Assembly (NCBI GenBank): GCA_017391525.1
Contig: JAFOYE010000035.1
Location: 1-39,100 of the forward strand
Origin: Paludibacteraceae bacterium
GTDB lineage: Bacteria > Bacteroidota > Bacteroidia > Bacteroidales > Paludibacteraceae
DNA length: 39,100 nucleotides
Direction of reading: 5' to 3'
In this document: piece after piece, positions 38,557-39,100 of the stretch
Layout: each line of letters opens with the position of its first letter
Numbering within the stretch: position 1 is the first letter of the stretch
The notes under the pieces: generated by a model
Told to the model about the DNA's origin: nothing
Seen by the model: only the letters and a program-made list of their open reading frames with translations
Database searches by the model: none
Made by a program: the position numbers and the translations under genes

Positions 38557-38588
38557 TTTGCATAATTCATTTATTTATAGTACCTTTG
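38557..38588 (+). promoter_or_regulatory. Promoter of the HU gene
   Basis: TTTG (38557-38560), 20 nt, TACCTTTG (38581-38588), giving a leader of about 95 nt. Confidence 0.88.
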
Positions 38589-38630
38589 CAGCCGATTTCG
38601 TTTTTTGCGGAATAGAACCCACGTCAAAAT

Positions 38631-38646
38631 GCAATCAATTGATTGC
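38631..38646. promoter_or_regulatory. Perfect 16-bp palindrome in the HU leader
   Basis: GCAATCAATTGATTGC lies between the promoter and the ATG. It may be an operator or a leader hairpin. Confidence 0.5.
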
Positions 38647-38688
38647 TCAAATATGAAAAATGTATAACTGATTAAATATAAAATTATT

Positions 38689-38961
38689 ATGACAAAAGCA
38701 GAACTCGTTAATGCTATTGCAATCCAAACCGGATACGACAAAACTACTATCATGAACGTAGTTGAGTCTGCAATGGAGAACATCAAGAAAACCGTAGCAG
38801 AGGGTGAGGCAGTATACCTCCGTGGCTTCGGTAGTTTCGGCACTAAGACTCGTGCACAAAAGATCGCCCGTAACATTACAAAGAACGAATCTATCGTTGT
38901 GCCTGAGCACAAGATTCCAGCTTTCAAACCAGCTGATAGCTTCGCAGAACTTTTAAAATAA
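38689..38961 (+). CDS. HU-family DNA-binding protein
   Basis: A 90-residue nucleoid protein that bends DNA as a dimer. MTKAELVNAIAIQTGYDKTTIMNVVESAMENIKKTV is the helical dimer part; VYLRGFGSFGTKTRAQKIARN carries the GFGSF core and start of the DNA-binding arm; the arm has VVPEHKIPAFKP with the intercalating Pro and the conserved FKP. Length and layout are those of the common Bacteroidota HU-beta type. It has a strong promoter and is followed after 20 bases by a tiny basic protein gene, so the two are probably co-transcribed. Confidence 0.96.
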   Translation: MTKAELVNAIAIQTGYDKTTIMNVVESAMENIKKTVAEGEAVYLRGFGSFGTKTRAQKIARNITKNESIVVPEHKIPAFKPADSFAELLK

Positions 38962-38981
38962 TCACTAAATAAATTACAATT

Positions 38982-39071
38982 ATGCCAAACGGTAAAAAGC
39001 ACAAAAGACATAAAATGTCTACCCACAAACGTAAAAAACGTTTGCGCAAGAATCGTCATAAGCATAAGTAA
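38982..39071 (+). CDS. AURKAIP1/COX24-domain tiny basic protein
   Basis: A 29-residue protein, MPNGKKHKRHKMSTHKRKKR followed by LRKNRHKHK. It matches the small Bacteroidota proteins annotated as AURKAIP1/COX24 domain, related to mitochondrial small-subunit ribosomal protein mS38, so it probably binds rRNA in the small ribosomal subunit. About 60 percent of residues are Lys, Arg or His. It starts 20 bases after the HU stop. Confidence 0.88.
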   Translation: MPNGKKHKRHKMSTHKRKKRLRKNRHKHK

Positions 39072-39100
39072 GCTTTGACGCTTGACAAAAGCTTTGTGGC

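Overview
The window looks like a chromosomal segment of an uncultured gut-type Bacteroidales (Bacteroidota). The support is: (i) promoters of the Bacteroidota housekeeping type, TTTG - 20 nt - TAnnTTTG, found repeatedly with exactly 20 nt between boxes; (ii) almost no Shine-Dalgarno sequences; (iii) family content typical of gut Bacteroidales (BspA-like LRR protein, CotH protein with a starch-binding-like tail, GH3-family enzyme, ferredoxin-less IorA, choloylglycine hydrolase family protein, steroid 5-alpha-reductase homologue, 29-residue AURKAIP1/COX24-like protein). I saw no tRNA, rRNA, insertion sequence, prophage or CRISPR array.

Layout. 1-756: 3' part of a UDP-GlcNAc 2-epimerase. 1086-4823 (minus): thioredoxin-like lipoprotein, ferritin, secreted CotH protein and a four-helix-bundle (23S rRNA intervening-sequence type) protein. 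5594-9932: a surface-polysaccharide block (polysaccharide deacetylase-like, second 2-epimerase, GT4, GT2) that overlaps a serine dehydratase alpha / cysteine desulfidase-like gene (to 11202). 11365-14932: acyltransferase, release factor 2, exported C1 peptidase. 15311-20229: an arylpyruvate (aromatic amino acid) fermentation operon, iorA-iorB-aminotransferase-CoA transferase. 20285-28920: fabD, nitroreductase, pdxA, alaS, GtrA-like, GH3-like, EamA transporter. 29020-32100: a three-gene steroid/bile-acid reductive module (5-alpha-reductase, Old Yellow Enzyme, short-chain dehydrogenase). 32100-33400: repeats, a strongly structured non-coding RNA candidate and a small ORF pair split by one TAG. 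33425-36198: LRR surface protein and convergent mutY. 36200-36618: a second structured element. 36619-39071: choloylglycine hydrolase family enzyme, secreted hypothetical protein, HU protein and a tiny basic ribosome-associated-type protein.

The most unusual feature is a window-wide system of short modular repeats. Most spacers hold arrays of 4-5 bp mini-hairpins (2-4 nt loops) joined by a few stereotyped linkers (GAAGATC; TAAACAGTAG...GTCCACTAAAC; GTTGAAA; TTTAGAG; ACTAG; TAATCGCC). Stem sequences differ from copy to copy but complementarity is kept. The arrays often begin at or inside the stop codon of the preceding gene. The same linker words also occur in frame inside genes, as extra peptide loops in mutY (twice), iorA (twice), both polysaccharide genes and elsewhere. 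The four-helix-bundle gene sits inside such an array and ends in it. I regard this repeat system and the structured RNA at about 32568-32915 as the best candidates for undescribed biology.
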